Made by a program: the position numbers and the translations under genes
Notes under the pieces: generated by a model
Databases searched by the model: none
What the model was told of the DNA's origin: nothing
The model's input: only the letters and a program-made list of their open reading frames with translations
Shown here: positions 40,128 to 47,742 of the stretch, one piece after another
Layout of the letters: each line of letters starts with the position of its first letter
Position numbering within the stretch: position 1 is the stretch's first letter
NCBI RefSeq assembly: GCF_036226445.1
Contig: NZ_CP108474.1
Span: forward strand, 4,464,001 to 4,528,000
Reading direction: 5' to 3'
Source: Streptomyces sp. NBC_01255
Lineage (GTDB): Bacteria > Actinomycetota > Actinomycetes > Streptomycetales > Streptomycetaceae
DNA: 64,000 nucleotides

Positions 40128-40751
40128 TCAATCCAGGCGCAGGTCGGCCAGCTGCTTCTCGAAGGGCACGATCTCGTCCTCGTCGGCCTGCCGGGACGGT
40201 CGGGCGGCGACGGCGTCCGCCAGTTCGTGGCCCGCCCTGGTGATCCGGGACGGCAGCCCGTCCGTCCACTCGTCGCCGCCGGAGCCCCAGTCCTCCGAGG
40301 CCGCGTAGACGGCGGTGGGGACGACGAGGGCCCGCAGGTAGGCGAAGAGCGGCCGCAGGGCGTGGTCCAGGACGAGCGAGTGGCGGGCGGTGCCGCCGGT
40401 CGCCCCGATGAGGACGGGGGTGCCGGTCAGCGCGGCCGGGTCGATCAGGTCGAAGAACGACTTGAAGAGACCGCTGTACGAGGCCGTGAAGACCGGGGTC
40501 ACCGCGACGACCCCGTCCGCGCCGGTCACCGCGTCGATCGCCTCCTGGAGCTTCTCCGAGGGGAAGCCGGTGACGAGGTTCTTCGCGATGTCGAGGGCCA
40601 GGTCGCGTACTTCGACGACCTGGACGTCGACGGCGTACTCCTGCTCGGCCAGCCGGTACCGGGTCGCCTGGAGCAGCCGGTCGGCGAGCAGCCGGGTGGA
40701 GGAGGGGGCGCTGAGTCCGGCGGAGACCGCGACCAGCTTCAGGGTCTGCAT
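40128..40751 (-). CDS. NADPH-dependent FMN reductase (CE1759 type)
   Basis: A 207-residue flavodoxin-like reductase: LVAVSAGLSAPSSTRLLADRLL phosphate loop, VVAVTPVFTASYSGLFKSFFDLID, and PVLIGATGGTARHSLVLDHALRPLFAYL, the family core. It probably supplies reduced FMN to the LLM oxidoreductase encoded 3 nt upstream in the same operon. Confidence 0.92.
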   Translation of the reverse strand: MQTLKLVAVSAGLSAPSSTRLLADRLLQATRYRLAEQEYAVDVQVVEVRDLALDIAKNLVTGFPSEKLQEAIDAVTGADGVVAVTPVFTASYSGLFKSFFDLIDPAALTGTPVLIGATGGTARHSLVLDHALRPLFAYLRALVVPTAVYAASEDWGSGGDEWTDGLPSRITRAGHELADAVAARPSRQADEDEIVPFEKQLADLRLD

Positions 40752-40754
40752 GGG

Positions 40755-41837
40755 TTACGCCTCCTTGGCGGTGCGAATGACGGCGGGGTGCAGCGGGGCG
40801 GCCTCCGGTACGCCGGCCGGGCGCAGGTTCGCGAACTCCTTGCGCAGCACCGGGACGACCTCCTCGCCGAGGATGTCGAGCTGCTCCAGGACCGTCTTGA
40901 GGGGCAGTCCCGCGTGGTCGACGAGGAACAGCTGGCGCTGGTAGTCGCCCACGTAGTCGCGGAAGGACAGGGTGCGCTCGATGACCTCCTGCGGCGAGCC
41001 GACGGTCAGCGGGGTCTCCCGGGAGAACTCCTCCAGGGACGGGCCGTGGCCGTAGACGGGCGCGTTGTCGAAGTACGGGCGGAACTCCCGTACCGCGTCC
41101 TGGGAGTTCTTGCGCATGAAGATCTGGCCGCCGAGGCCGACGATCGCCTGCTCGGGGGTGCCGTGGCCGTAGTGCGCGTACCGCTGCCGGTAGAGGCGGA
41201 CCATCTTCTCGGTGTGCTGCTTGGGCCAGAAGATGTGGTTCGCGAAGAAGCCGTCGCCGTAGTAGGCGGCCTGCTCGGCGATCTCGGGGGAGCGGATGGA
41301 GCCGTGCCAGACGAACGGCGGGACGCCGTCGAGGGGGCGCGGGGTGGACGTGAAGCCCTGGAGGGCCGTGCGGAACTTGCCCTCCCAGTCGACGACGTCC
41401 TCCCTCCACAGCTTGTGGAGGAGCGCGTAGTTCTCGATGGCGAGCGGGATGCCCTGGCGGATGTCCTGCCCGAACCACGGGTAGACCGGCCCGGTGTTTC
41501 CGCGGCCCATCATCAGGTCCACCCGGCCCTCGGCGAGGTGCTGGAGGGTCGCGTAGTCCTCGGCGATCTTCACCGGGTCGTTGGTGGTGATGAGGGTCGT
41601 GGAGGTGGACAGGATCAGGTTCTCGGTGCGGGCGGCGATGTGCCCGAGGAGGGTGGTGGGGGAGGAGGGCACGAACGGCGGGTTGTGGTGCTCGCCGGTG
41701 GCGAAGACGTCGAGCCCGACCTCCTCGGCCTTGAGCGCGATGGCGACGGTGTCCTTGATCCGCTCGTGCTCGGTGGGGGTGCGGCCGGTGGTGGGGTCGG
41801 CCGTCACGTCGCCGACGGTGAAGATCCCGAACTGCAT
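40755..41837 (-). CDS. LLM-class flavin-dependent oxidoreductase (CE1758 type)
   Basis: A 360-residue luciferase-like TIM-barrel enzyme: FGIFTVGDVT, VGLDVFATGEHHNPPFVPSSP, DPVKIAEDYATLQHLAEGRVDLMMGRGNTGPVYPWF-type segment beginning DPVKIAEDYA, and NHIFWPKQH. The group uses FMNH2 and oxygen; the reductase gene 3 nt downstream completes a two-component monooxygenase. Start at ATG 41837, with GAGAGG 8 nt upstream; GTG 41846 would bury that Shine-Dalgarno. Substrate unknown. Confidence 0.92.
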   Translation of the reverse strand: MQFGIFTVGDVTADPTTGRTPTEHERIKDTVAIALKAEEVGLDVFATGEHHNPPFVPSSPTTLLGHIAARTENLILSTSTTLITTNDPVKIAEDYATLQHLAEGRVDLMMGRGNTGPVYPWFGQDIRQGIPLAIENYALLHKLWREDVVDWEGKFRTALQGFTSTPRPLDGVPPFVWHGSIRSPEIAEQAAYYGDGFFANHIFWPKQHTEKMVRLYRQRYAHYGHGTPEQAIVGLGGQIFMRKNSQDAVREFRPYFDNAPVYGHGPSLEEFSRETPLTVGSPQEVIERTLSFRDYVGDYQRQLFLVDHAGLPLKTVLEQLDILGEEVVPVLRKEFANLRPAGVPEAAPLHPAVIRTAKEA

Positions 41838-41867
41838 CGTGCTCACCTCTCGCGTTCCTGATTAGTG

Positions 41868-41881
41868 GTTGAAGCTTAAAC
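41868..41881. promoter_or_regulatory. Palindrome upstream of the LLM operon
   Basis: GTTgAAGCTTaAAC is a 14-bp palindrome with one mismatched pair centred on AAGCTT, 31 nt before the LLM start. AT-rich TTGAAGCTT-type dyads often serve MarR-family repressors. It sits in the divergent gap with the DUF6126 gene. Confidence 0.55.
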
Positions 41882-41937
41882 TAACACGTCCAACGGTGCA
41901 CCCTCCCGACCTATTCCCGGCCCGTACCCTGGACCGC

Positions 41938-42078
41938 ATGACCGAGAAGACACACGACGACGAGCGCTGGAAGGAGCGCGGTGTCATGCTCCGCGTCTTC
42001 GTGTACGTCTTCGCGACGCACGCCTTCGCGGGCTTCGTCTGGCTCCTCTTCTACGTCGGGCAGAACGCCCAGAAGTGA
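41938..42078 (+). CDS. DUF6126 small membrane protein
   Basis: A 46-residue protein: charged lead (KTHDDERWKERG) and one membrane helix (VFVYVFATHAFAGFVWLLFYV) with a GQNAQK tail, matching DUF6126, which often accompanies XRE regulators in Streptomyces. ATG 41938 is preceded by TACCCT with exactly 7 nt between, so the mRNA is probably leaderless. Function unknown. Confidence 0.82.
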   Translation: MTEKTHDDERWKERGVMLRVFVYVFATHAFAGFVWLLFYVGQNAQK

Positions 42079-42120
42079 CCCAGAGGTAGCCGCCCCGGGG
42101 CCTCACGTAGAGTCCCGGAC

Positions 42121-43347
42121 GTGAACGCTGCGATATCGGTCGTCGGAATCGGCGCGGACGGGTGGGACGGACTCCCCGAGAACTCCCGCCGCCCCCTGCG
42201 CGCCGCCGAGGTGCTGATCGGCGCCCCGCGCCAGCTCGACCTCCTCCCCGCCGGCGAGTGCCCCGGCGAGCGGATCGCCTGGCCTTCGCCCCTCAGGCCC
42301 GCCGTCCCCGGACTGCTCGCCGCCCACGCGGGCCGCGCGGTAGCCGTCCTCGCCAGCGGCGACCCCTCCTTCTACGGCATCGCCCGCACCCTCGCGGAGA
42401 CCGTCGGCGCCGCAGCTCTCCGGGTCCACCCGCACCCGTCCTCCGTCTCGTACGCCTGCGCCCGCCTCGGCTGGCCCCTGGAGGACATCGAGACCGTCTC
42501 CCTCGTCGCCCGGCCGCTTGCCGCGCTCTCCGCCGCCCTCCACCCCGGCCGCCGGCTCCTCGTCCTCGGCGAGGGCCCCGACACCCCGGCCCGGGTCGCG
42601 GCTCTCCTCCGGGACTCCGGCTGGGGCGGCACCCGCGTCCGCGTCCTCGAACAGCTCGGCGGGCCCGTCGAGCGGCTCCTCGACTCCACCGCCGCCGACT
42701 GGCCGTACGAGCGGACCGACGCCCTCCACGTCCTCGCGCTCGACTGCGTACGCGACCCCGGCACGCTCCGGCTCGGCGCCGCGCCCGGCCTGCCCGACGA
42801 GGCGTACGAGCACGACGGGCAGCTCACCAAGCGGTACGTCCGCGCCGCCACGCTCGCCGCGCTCGCCCCCGCCCCCGGCGAACTCCTCTGGGACATCGGC
42901 GGCGGCTCCGGCTCCATCGGCATCGAATGGATGCGGACCCACCGCTCCTGCCGGGCGATCGCGGTCGAGAAGTCCCCCGAGCGCGCCGAGCGCATCACCC
43001 GCAACGCCGACACCCTCGGCGTCCCCGCCCTCCGCGTCGTCACGGGACCGGCCCCCGCGGCGCTGACCGGCCTCCCCGCCCCCGACGCCGTCTTCATCGG
43101 CGGCGGCCTCACCGTCCCCGGCCTCCTCGACGCCTGCTGGGACGCGCTCCCGCCCGGCGGCCGGCTCGTCGCCAACACCGTGACCCTCGAATCCGAGGCG
43201 CTGCTCGCCGACCGCTACCGCCGCCACGGCGGCGAACTGGTCCGGCTCGCCGTCGCGGCGGCCGTCCCGGTGGGCGGGTTCACGGGCTGGCGCCAGGCGA
43301 TGCCGGTCACGCAGTGGTCCGTCACCAAATCAGGAGAACGAGCATGA
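42121..43347 (+). CDS. cobL: Precorrin-6Y C5,15-methyltransferase (decarboxylating), CbiE-CbiT fusion
   Basis: A 408-residue bifunctional enzyme of corrin-ring synthesis. Residues 1-~205 are the CbiE-type tetrapyrrole methylase (VVGIGADGWDGL, ASGDPSFYGI). Residues ~215-400 are the CbiT-type SAM-dependent decarboxylating methylase (LTKRYVRAATLAAL, WDIGGGSGSIGIEWM with the SAM-binding Gly loop, FIGGGL). Start is GTG 42121 with TAGAGT 7 nt upstream, so probably leaderless. It overlaps cobM by 4 nt (ATGA). Confidence 0.96.
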   Translation: MNAAISVVGIGADGWDGLPENSRRPLRAAEVLIGAPRQLDLLPAGECPGERIAWPSPLRPAVPGLLAAHAGRAVAVLASGDPSFYGIARTLAETVGAAALRVHPHPSSVSYACARLGWPLEDIETVSLVARPLAALSAALHPGRRLLVLGEGPDTPARVAALLRDSGWGGTRVRVLEQLGGPVERLLDSTAADWPYERTDALHVLALDCVRDPGTLRLGAAPGLPDEAYEHDGQLTKRYVRAATLAALAPAPGELLWDIGGGSGSIGIEWMRTHRSCRAIAVEKSPERAERITRNADTLGVPALRVVTGPAPAALTGLPAPDAVFIGGGLTVPGLLDACWDALPPGGRLVANTVTLESEALLADRYRRHGGELVRLAVAAAVPVGGFTGWRQAMPVTQWSVTKSGERA

Positions 43348-44096
43348 CCGTCTACTTCATCGGCGCGGGCCCCGGCGCGGCCGACCTGATCACCGTGCGC
43401 GGCGCGCGGACCCTCGCGGCGTGCGGGGTCTGCCTCTACGCCGGCTCCCTCGTCCCCACCGAGCTGCTCGCCGAGTGCCCGCCGGACGCCAGGCTCGTCG
43501 ACACGGCCCAGCTCGACCTGGACAAGATCGTCGCCGAGATCGTCCGCGCCCACGAGGACGGCCACGACGTGGCACGGCTGCACTCCGGCGACCCGTCCGT
43601 CTTCAGCGCGGTCGCGGAGCAGATGCGCCGGCTGGACGCGCTGGACATCCCGTACGAGGTCGTGCCGGGCGTCCCGGCGTTCGCCGCGGCCGCGGCCGCG
43701 CTCAAGCGGGAGCTCACCGTGCCCACCGTCGGCCAGACCGTGATCCTCACGCGGATCGCCCAGCAGGCCACCCCGATGCCCGAGGGCGAGGACCTCGCGA
43801 CGCTCGGCCGCAGCGGCGCCCTGCTCGTCCTCCACCTCGCCGCGCGGTACGTCGACCGGGTCGTCGGCGAACTCGTCCCGCACTACGGCGCGGACTGCCC
43901 GGCCGCGGTCGTGGCGATGGCGAGCCGCCCCGACGAGCTGGTCCTGCGGGGCACCCTCGACGACATCGCGGAGCAAACGAAGGCGGCCGGCATCACGAAG
44001 ACGGCGGTCATCCTGGTGGGCCGCACCCTCGCGGCCTCGGAGTTCCGCGACAGCCACCTCTACGACCCGGCGCGCGACCGCGACCACGTCTGCTGA
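43344..44096 (+). CDS. cobM: Precorrin-4 C11-methyltransferase
   Basis: A 250-residue class III tetrapyrrole methylase. Landmarks: YFIGAGPGAADLITVRGARTL (SAM-binding start), YAGSLVPTELL, RLHSGDPSVFSAVAEQMRRLD and VVPGVPAFAAAAAALKRELTVP, the CobM/CbiF pattern. It methylates C11 of the corrin precursor. ATG overlaps cobL stop. A remarkable inverted repeat follows (44102-44166). Confidence 0.96.
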   Translation: MTVYFIGAGPGAADLITVRGARTLAACGVCLYAGSLVPTELLAECPPDARLVDTAQLDLDKIVAEIVRAHEDGHDVARLHSGDPSVFSAVAEQMRRLDALDIPYEVVPGVPAFAAAAAALKRELTVPTVGQTVILTRIAQQATPMPEGEDLATLGRSGALLVLHLAARYVDRVVGELVPHYGADCPAAVVAMASRPDELVLRGTLDDIAEQTKAAGITKTAVILVGRTLAASEFRDSHLYDPARDRDHVC

Positions 44097-44101
44097 TCTT
44101 T

Positions 44102-44166
44102 TTCCTCTCTCGTCGGTCACATCCGATCGCCCTCGCGCGTCAGTGAACCGACCGACGAGAGAGGAA
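44102..44166 (+). promoter_or_regulatory. Long inverted repeat burying the Shine-Dalgarno of the esterase gene
   Basis: A perfect 17-bp inverted repeat: 44102-44118 (TTCCTCTCTCGTCGGTC) with 44150-44166, 31-nt spacer. The right arm contains GAGAGAGGAA, the Shine-Dalgarno of the gene starting at 44173. In RNA the left arm would pair with and hide it. It could also terminate cobLM read-through, since a short T-run precedes it. Confidence 0.7.
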
Positions 44167-44172
44167 CGACCG

Positions 44173-45471
44173 ATGACCACCCTGCCCCGACGTACGCTGA
44201 CCGCCGCCACACTGGTCGCCGCACTCCTGGCGACGGCAGCCCTCCCCGCCACCGCGCACGGCGGCGGCAGCGGCAGCGGAAGCCGCTGGAACGGCGCGTG
44301 GACGGCGGCCGTGCAGCGGCCCTCCACGAACTTCTACCCCAACTGGTCCGAGCAGGGCTTCGACCACCACTCGGTCCGCCAGGTGGTCCGGATGTCCGCC
44401 GACGGCTCCGCCCTGCGGATCCGGGTCTCCAACGCCTACGGCACGACCCCGCTCCGGCTGACCGGGGCGAGCGTCGCCCGGTCCGGCGACGGGGCGGCCG
44501 TGAAGCCGGCGACGCTCAGGACCGTACGGTTCGCGGGGGCGGCGTCGGTGGCGGTCCCCGCCGGGGCGAAGGCGGTCAGCGACGCGGTCCCGCTGCCGGT
44601 GAGGGCGGGCGAGCGGCTGACGGTCACCCTGTACTTCGCCGGGGCGACCGGCCCGGCGACGTACCACGACCTCGCCCAAGGGACCTTCGCTTACCGCGCG
44701 AGCGGGGACCACCTGCGGGCCACGGGCGCGGGCGCGTACACCGAGACGAGCAAGTCCTGGTACTACCTGGAGGGCGTCGAGGTCGCGGGTCTCCCCGCGC
44801 GCTCGGCGGTCGCGGCCTTCGGCGACTCGATCACCGACGGATACGGGGCGACGGAAGGCGCCGACGAGCGCTACCCGGACCAGCTGTCCCGGCGCCTCGC
44901 CGCCGAGGGCCGGCCGCGACCCGTCCTCAACACCGGCATCGGCGGGAACCGGATCCTCAACGACTCCGCCTGCTTCGGCGAGAAGGCCACCGCCCGCTTC
45001 GCCCGGGACGTCCTCGACCAGCCCCGGGTGGGCACGGTCATCGTCCTGGAGGGCACGAACGACCTGCTGTTCGGGTACATGGACCCGACGTACTTCCCGT
45101 GCAGCCTTCCGAACGCCAGGCCGACGGCGGCGGACCTGATCGAGGGCCACCGCGCACTGATCCGCGCGGCCCACGCCAAGGGGATCCGGGTGGTCGGCGG
45201 CACGATGATCCCGATGAAGGGCTCCAAGGCGGCGCCCCAGTACCCGGCGGAGGCGTTCGCCCCGATGGAGGCCGTCCGCGACGAGGTCAACGCCTGGATC
45301 CGGACGAGCGGCGCGTACGACGCGGTCGTCGACTTCGACCGCGCCCTGGCCGACCCCGCCCCCGGCAACGAGGACCTGCTGAACCCCGCGTACGACTTCG
45401 GCGACGGCCTCCACCCGAACTCGGCGGGCTACGCGGCGATGGCGCGGGCGGTCGACCCGAACGCCCTGTGA
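44173..45471 (+). CDS. Secreted SGNH/GDSL-type hydrolase
   Basis: A 432-residue exported esterase. Signal peptide residues 1-31 (basic RRTLTAATLVAALLATAALPATAHG). A beta-rich N-terminal region (~35-200) is followed by the SGNH domain: block I AAFGDSITDGYG (nucleophile Ser), block II GIGGNRIL (Gly), block III VLEGTNDLL (Asn) and block V DGLHPNSAGYAAMA (Asp, His). Resembles rhamnogalacturonan-acetylesterase-like and other carbohydrate esterases. GAGAGAGGAA precedes ATG 44173; the 44143 ATG is rejected. A tandem 13-bp repeat (45460-45485) duplicates the stop region. Confidence 0.9.
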   Translation: MTTLPRRTLTAATLVAALLATAALPATAHGGGSGSGSRWNGAWTAAVQRPSTNFYPNWSEQGFDHHSVRQVVRMSADGSALRIRVSNAYGTTPLRLTGASVARSGDGAAVKPATLRTVRFAGAASVAVPAGAKAVSDAVPLPVRAGERLTVTLYFAGATGPATYHDLAQGTFAYRASGDHLRATGAGAYTETSKSWYYLEGVEVAGLPARSAVAAFGDSITDGYGATEGADERYPDQLSRRLAAEGRPRPVLNTGIGGNRILNDSACFGEKATARFARDVLDQPRVGTVIVLEGTNDLLFGYMDPTYFPCSLPNARPTAADLIEGHRALIRAAHAKGIRVVGGTMIPMKGSKAAPQYPAEAFAPMEAVRDEVNAWIRTSGAYDAVVDFDRALADPAPGNEDLLNPAYDFGDGLHPNSAGYAAMARAVDPNAL

Positions 45472-45493
45472 CAACGCCCTGTGACAGACCGAA

Positions 45494-45515
45494 GGCCGGG
45501 CCCACAGGCCCGGCC
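45494..45515. terminator. Terminator between esterase and bL37 genes
   Basis: A perfect 9-bp GC stem (45494-45502 with 45507-45515) and 4-nt loop between convergent genes. Confidence 0.65.
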
Positions 45516-45544
45516 ACCGTCACCGCCACCGGCGGCACCACCGC

Positions 45545-45619
45545 TCAGGCGTTGGGGCGCTTGCCGTGGTTCGCCTTCTTCTTCTTGCGGGCCCGGCGCT
45601 TGTTGCCTCGCTTCGCCAT
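45545..45619 (-). CDS. Ribosomal protein bL37 (24 residues)
   Basis: Encodes MAKRGNKRRARKKKKANHGK-RPNA, 24 residues, too short for usual gene-finding cut-offs. It matches bL37, the tiny basic protein found in mycobacterial 50S structures, with the same MAKRG start and KANHGKRPNA end. GAGGGAGT lies 4-8 nt before the ATG. It stands alone between convergent and divergent neighbours, with TACGCT upstream (minus strand) as a possible minus-10 box. Confidence 0.85.
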   Translation of the reverse strand: MAKRGNKRRARKKKKANHGKRPNA

Positions 45620-45718
45620 GGGACTCCCTCTCATTCGTGGGGGTATGTCCCGGTAAGCGTAGATTCGGGTCGAGGGGGCCGCACGTCGGCTGTCGGCGCC
45701 GTGCTGTCTCATGGACGG

Positions 45719-46396
45719 GTGACCGTTTACGACGTCGCCCGGGCGCTGCCGGGCATCGAGGAACTGCGCGACCACTCCCGGGGGCTCGCGATGCTGGACG
45801 CCGTCCTGAGCCCGGAGTGGGAGAGCCGGTACTACTCCTTCGACGCGCACTGGTCGGAGACCGAGCAGCTGGCGTCCATGCGGGACGGCCAGGGAGGTGA
45901 GTACACGATCGTCCTCTCGCCGGCCGGGGCGTTCGCGCGCGTCTTCGACCACGAGTCGCCGCTGAGCCCGTTCGGGGACCTGGCGGACGGGCAGACCTGG
46001 CCCGGCGTGCTCGACGGGGTCCCGGAGGCCTTCGGGGAGTACCTGACGGAGCCCGCGTTCACGGACGAGGACGGGGTGCACGTGACCACCGCCTGCCTGT
46101 GGCGCGAGACCACGGACACGGCCTGGCGGACCGGGCCGGTCGCCTTCACGGACCTGGACGGCCGCGAGGACCCGGACGGCTCCGGCCGCTTCCTCCACCT
46201 GCTCACGGACCGCTCGGCCGAGGCGTACGCGGAGTGGGCCTCGGACTTCTACGAGCGCCCCGTCGACCTCGGAGCCGTACGACACGTCCTCGCCCTGCGC
46301 CCCCTGACCCCGGAGATCGTGGCGGCGCTCAACCCGGAGACGGACCTCGCCGGCCTCGCGGAGGACGTACGGGAGATCGGCTACCCGGCCGAGTAA
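45719..46396 (+). CDS. Hypothetical acidic protein
   Basis: A 225-residue soluble acidic protein, rich in Trp, Phe and Asp/Glu (for example WSETEQLASMRDGQGGEYTI, DEDGVHVTTACLWRET). It resembles no family I can name. GTG 45719 is the likely start (VTVYDVARALPG); an in-frame GTG lies at 45701. It is followed, 17 nt after its stop, by the toxin-antitoxin pair. Confidence 0.65.
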   Translation: MTVYDVARALPGIEELRDHSRGLAMLDAVLSPEWESRYYSFDAHWSETEQLASMRDGQGGEYTIVLSPAGAFARVFDHESPLSPFGDLADGQTWPGVLDGVPEAFGEYLTEPAFTDEDGVHVTTACLWRETTDTAWRTGPVAFTDLDGREDPDGSGRFLHLLTDRSAEAYAEWASDFYERPVDLGAVRHVLALRPLTPEIVAALNPETDLAGLAEDVREIGYPAE

Positions 46397-46413
46397 GTAG
46401 TAACATGTACTAC
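46397..46413 (+). promoter_or_regulatory. Phd-type antitoxin operator abutting the start codon
   Basis: GTAGTA-acatg-TACTAC is a perfect 6-5-6 inverted repeat ending one base before ATG 46414. Phd/YefM antitoxins typically bind such palindromes over their own promoters. Confidence 0.65.
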
Positions 46414-46659
46414 ATGGAGACTACGGCTCGGGAGTTCAACCAGAAGTCGTCGCAGATCCTCGCAGCGGCTGCGGGCGGTGAGACCGTCACCGTCACCAAG
46501 AACGGTATCGCCGTCGCGCGCGTGGTACCGATAGGAGCCGAGGTGCCCCCGTATCCCACCGACCCCATGGGTGAGATCGACCTTCCCGATCTCGGTCTCG
46601 TCGACCTCGACAACGACGAGATCGAGGACGTGCTCAAGGGAATGGGGACGGCGGAGTGA
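46414..46659 (+). CDS. Phd/YefM-type antitoxin
   Basis: An 81-residue antitoxin: METTAREFNQKSSQILAAAAGG and TVTVTKNGIAVARVVPI are the Phd/YefM dimer and DNA-binding segment; the acidic tail (DLPDLGLVDLDNDEIEDVL) would cover the toxin. ATG 46414 is favoured over 46405 because the operator palindrome ends directly before it. Coupled to the PIN toxin (GTGA overlap). Confidence 0.88.
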   Translation: METTAREFNQKSSQILAAAAGGETVTVTKNGIAVARVVPIGAEVPPYPTDPMGEIDLPDLGLVDLDNDEIEDVLKGMGTAE

Positions 46660-47096
46660 TCGCCGTCGCGGACACCAACGCTCTCTACCGTCTGCTCGAC
46701 CCGCGCCTCACAGCACACGAAGCGCACAAGAAGGCGCTGGCCGCGATCAGTCACCTGGTGATCTCCCCCATGGTGTTGGCCGAGCTGGACTACCTGATCG
46801 CCGAGCGTGCCGGTGCACGCAAGGCCCTTGTCGCGGCCCGGTTCATCGAGCGCTATACCGTCACCCGCCGCTTCGAGGTGCCGCCGGTGGCCGCGCATCT
46901 CTCCACCGCGATCGCCGTCGCCGAGGGCTACGCGGACGCGGACGACGGGAAGGGCGTGGGCATGACCGACGCCATGAACGTCGCCCTGGCGGCCGCGTAC
47001 GGGACCGAGGTCATGTTCACGACGGACCGCCACTTCCGCATGATCCGGCCGCTGACGGGCCACAAGGCGTTCCGGCTGCTGCCCGAAGACCTGTGA
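46656..47096 (+). CDS. PIN-domain ribonuclease toxin (VapC-like)
   Basis: A 146-residue PIN toxin with the acidic metal site: Asp6 (AVADTNALYR), Glu43 (MVLAELDYL), Asp in VGMTDAMNVALA and Asp in FTTDRHF. It would cleave RNA, often tRNA or rRNA, when freed from its antitoxin. GTG start overlaps the antitoxin stop. Confidence 0.9.
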   Translation: MIAVADTNALYRLLDPRLTAHEAHKKALAAISHLVISPMVLAELDYLIAERAGARKALVAARFIERYTVTRRFEVPPVAAHLSTAIAVAEGYADADDGKGVGMTDAMNVALAAAYGTEVMFTTDRHFRMIRPLTGHKAFRLLPEDL

Positions 47097-47124
47097 GACG
47101 TCGGGCCGAGGCAGAGGAGCACGG

Positions 47125-47700
47125 CTAACCCGCCCGGGAGCCCAAGGACTCCTGGTGCTTCCGCCACTCCGGCGCCAGCACCGACATCACCGTCGCGTCG
47201 ACCCGCTCGCCCTCCCACAGCAGCGCCCCGCGCAGGACGCCCTCGGCCGTGAAGCCGGCCTTCTCGTAGGCGCGGCGGGCTCGGGGGTTGAAGGCGTAGA
47301 CCTCCAGGTGGATGCGGTACAGGCCGAGCGCCTCGAAGCCGTGGCCGACGATCAGGCGCGTCGCCTCCGTGCCGAGGCCCCGGCCGACCGCGTCCGGGAC
47401 GAAGACGGTGCGGAAGGAACAGCTCTCGTTGTCCTCGTCCCACCCGTTGAGCACGACCTCGCCGACGACCCGGCCCGTCGCCCGCTCCACGACGGCGAGG
47501 TCGAGCCGGTCGTCCCGCGCGCCCAGCGACCCGTACCACTTCCGCAGCGCCGGCTCGTCGAAGACGGTGTGGCACCCGGTCAGCCGCGTGATCTCCTCGT
47601 CCTCGAAGAGCGGCAGCAGCGCGGGCACGTCGTCCTCCGTGACGGGACGGAGGACCACCAGATCACCGGTGAGCGTGGGCTTGTACGAGAAGTCGGTCAT
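47125..47700 (-). CDS. GNAT-family N-acetyltransferase (RimJ-like)
   Basis: A 191-residue GNAT protein: LVVLRPVTEDDVPALLPLFED, GRVVGEVVLNGWDEDNESC, acetyl-CoA motif A VGRGLGTEATRLIVGHGFEALGLYRIHLEVYAFN-type beginning VGRGLGTEA, and RRAYEKAGFTAEGVLRGAL. Pattern fits ribosomal-protein-like alanine acetyltransferases. Acceptor unknown. Convergent with the PIN gene, 28 nt apart. Confidence 0.92.
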   Translation of the reverse strand: MTDFSYKPTLTGDLVVLRPVTEDDVPALLPLFEDEEITRLTGCHTVFDEPALRKWYGSLGARDDRLDLAVVERATGRVVGEVVLNGWDEDNESCSFRTVFVPDAVGRGLGTEATRLIVGHGFEALGLYRIHLEVYAFNPRARRAYEKAGFTAEGVLRGALLWEGERVDATVMSVLAPEWRKHQESLGSRAG

Positions 47701-47742
47701 CCCCGGATTCTCGACGGCGGGGCAGGGCGCTGTCGCGGCGAT

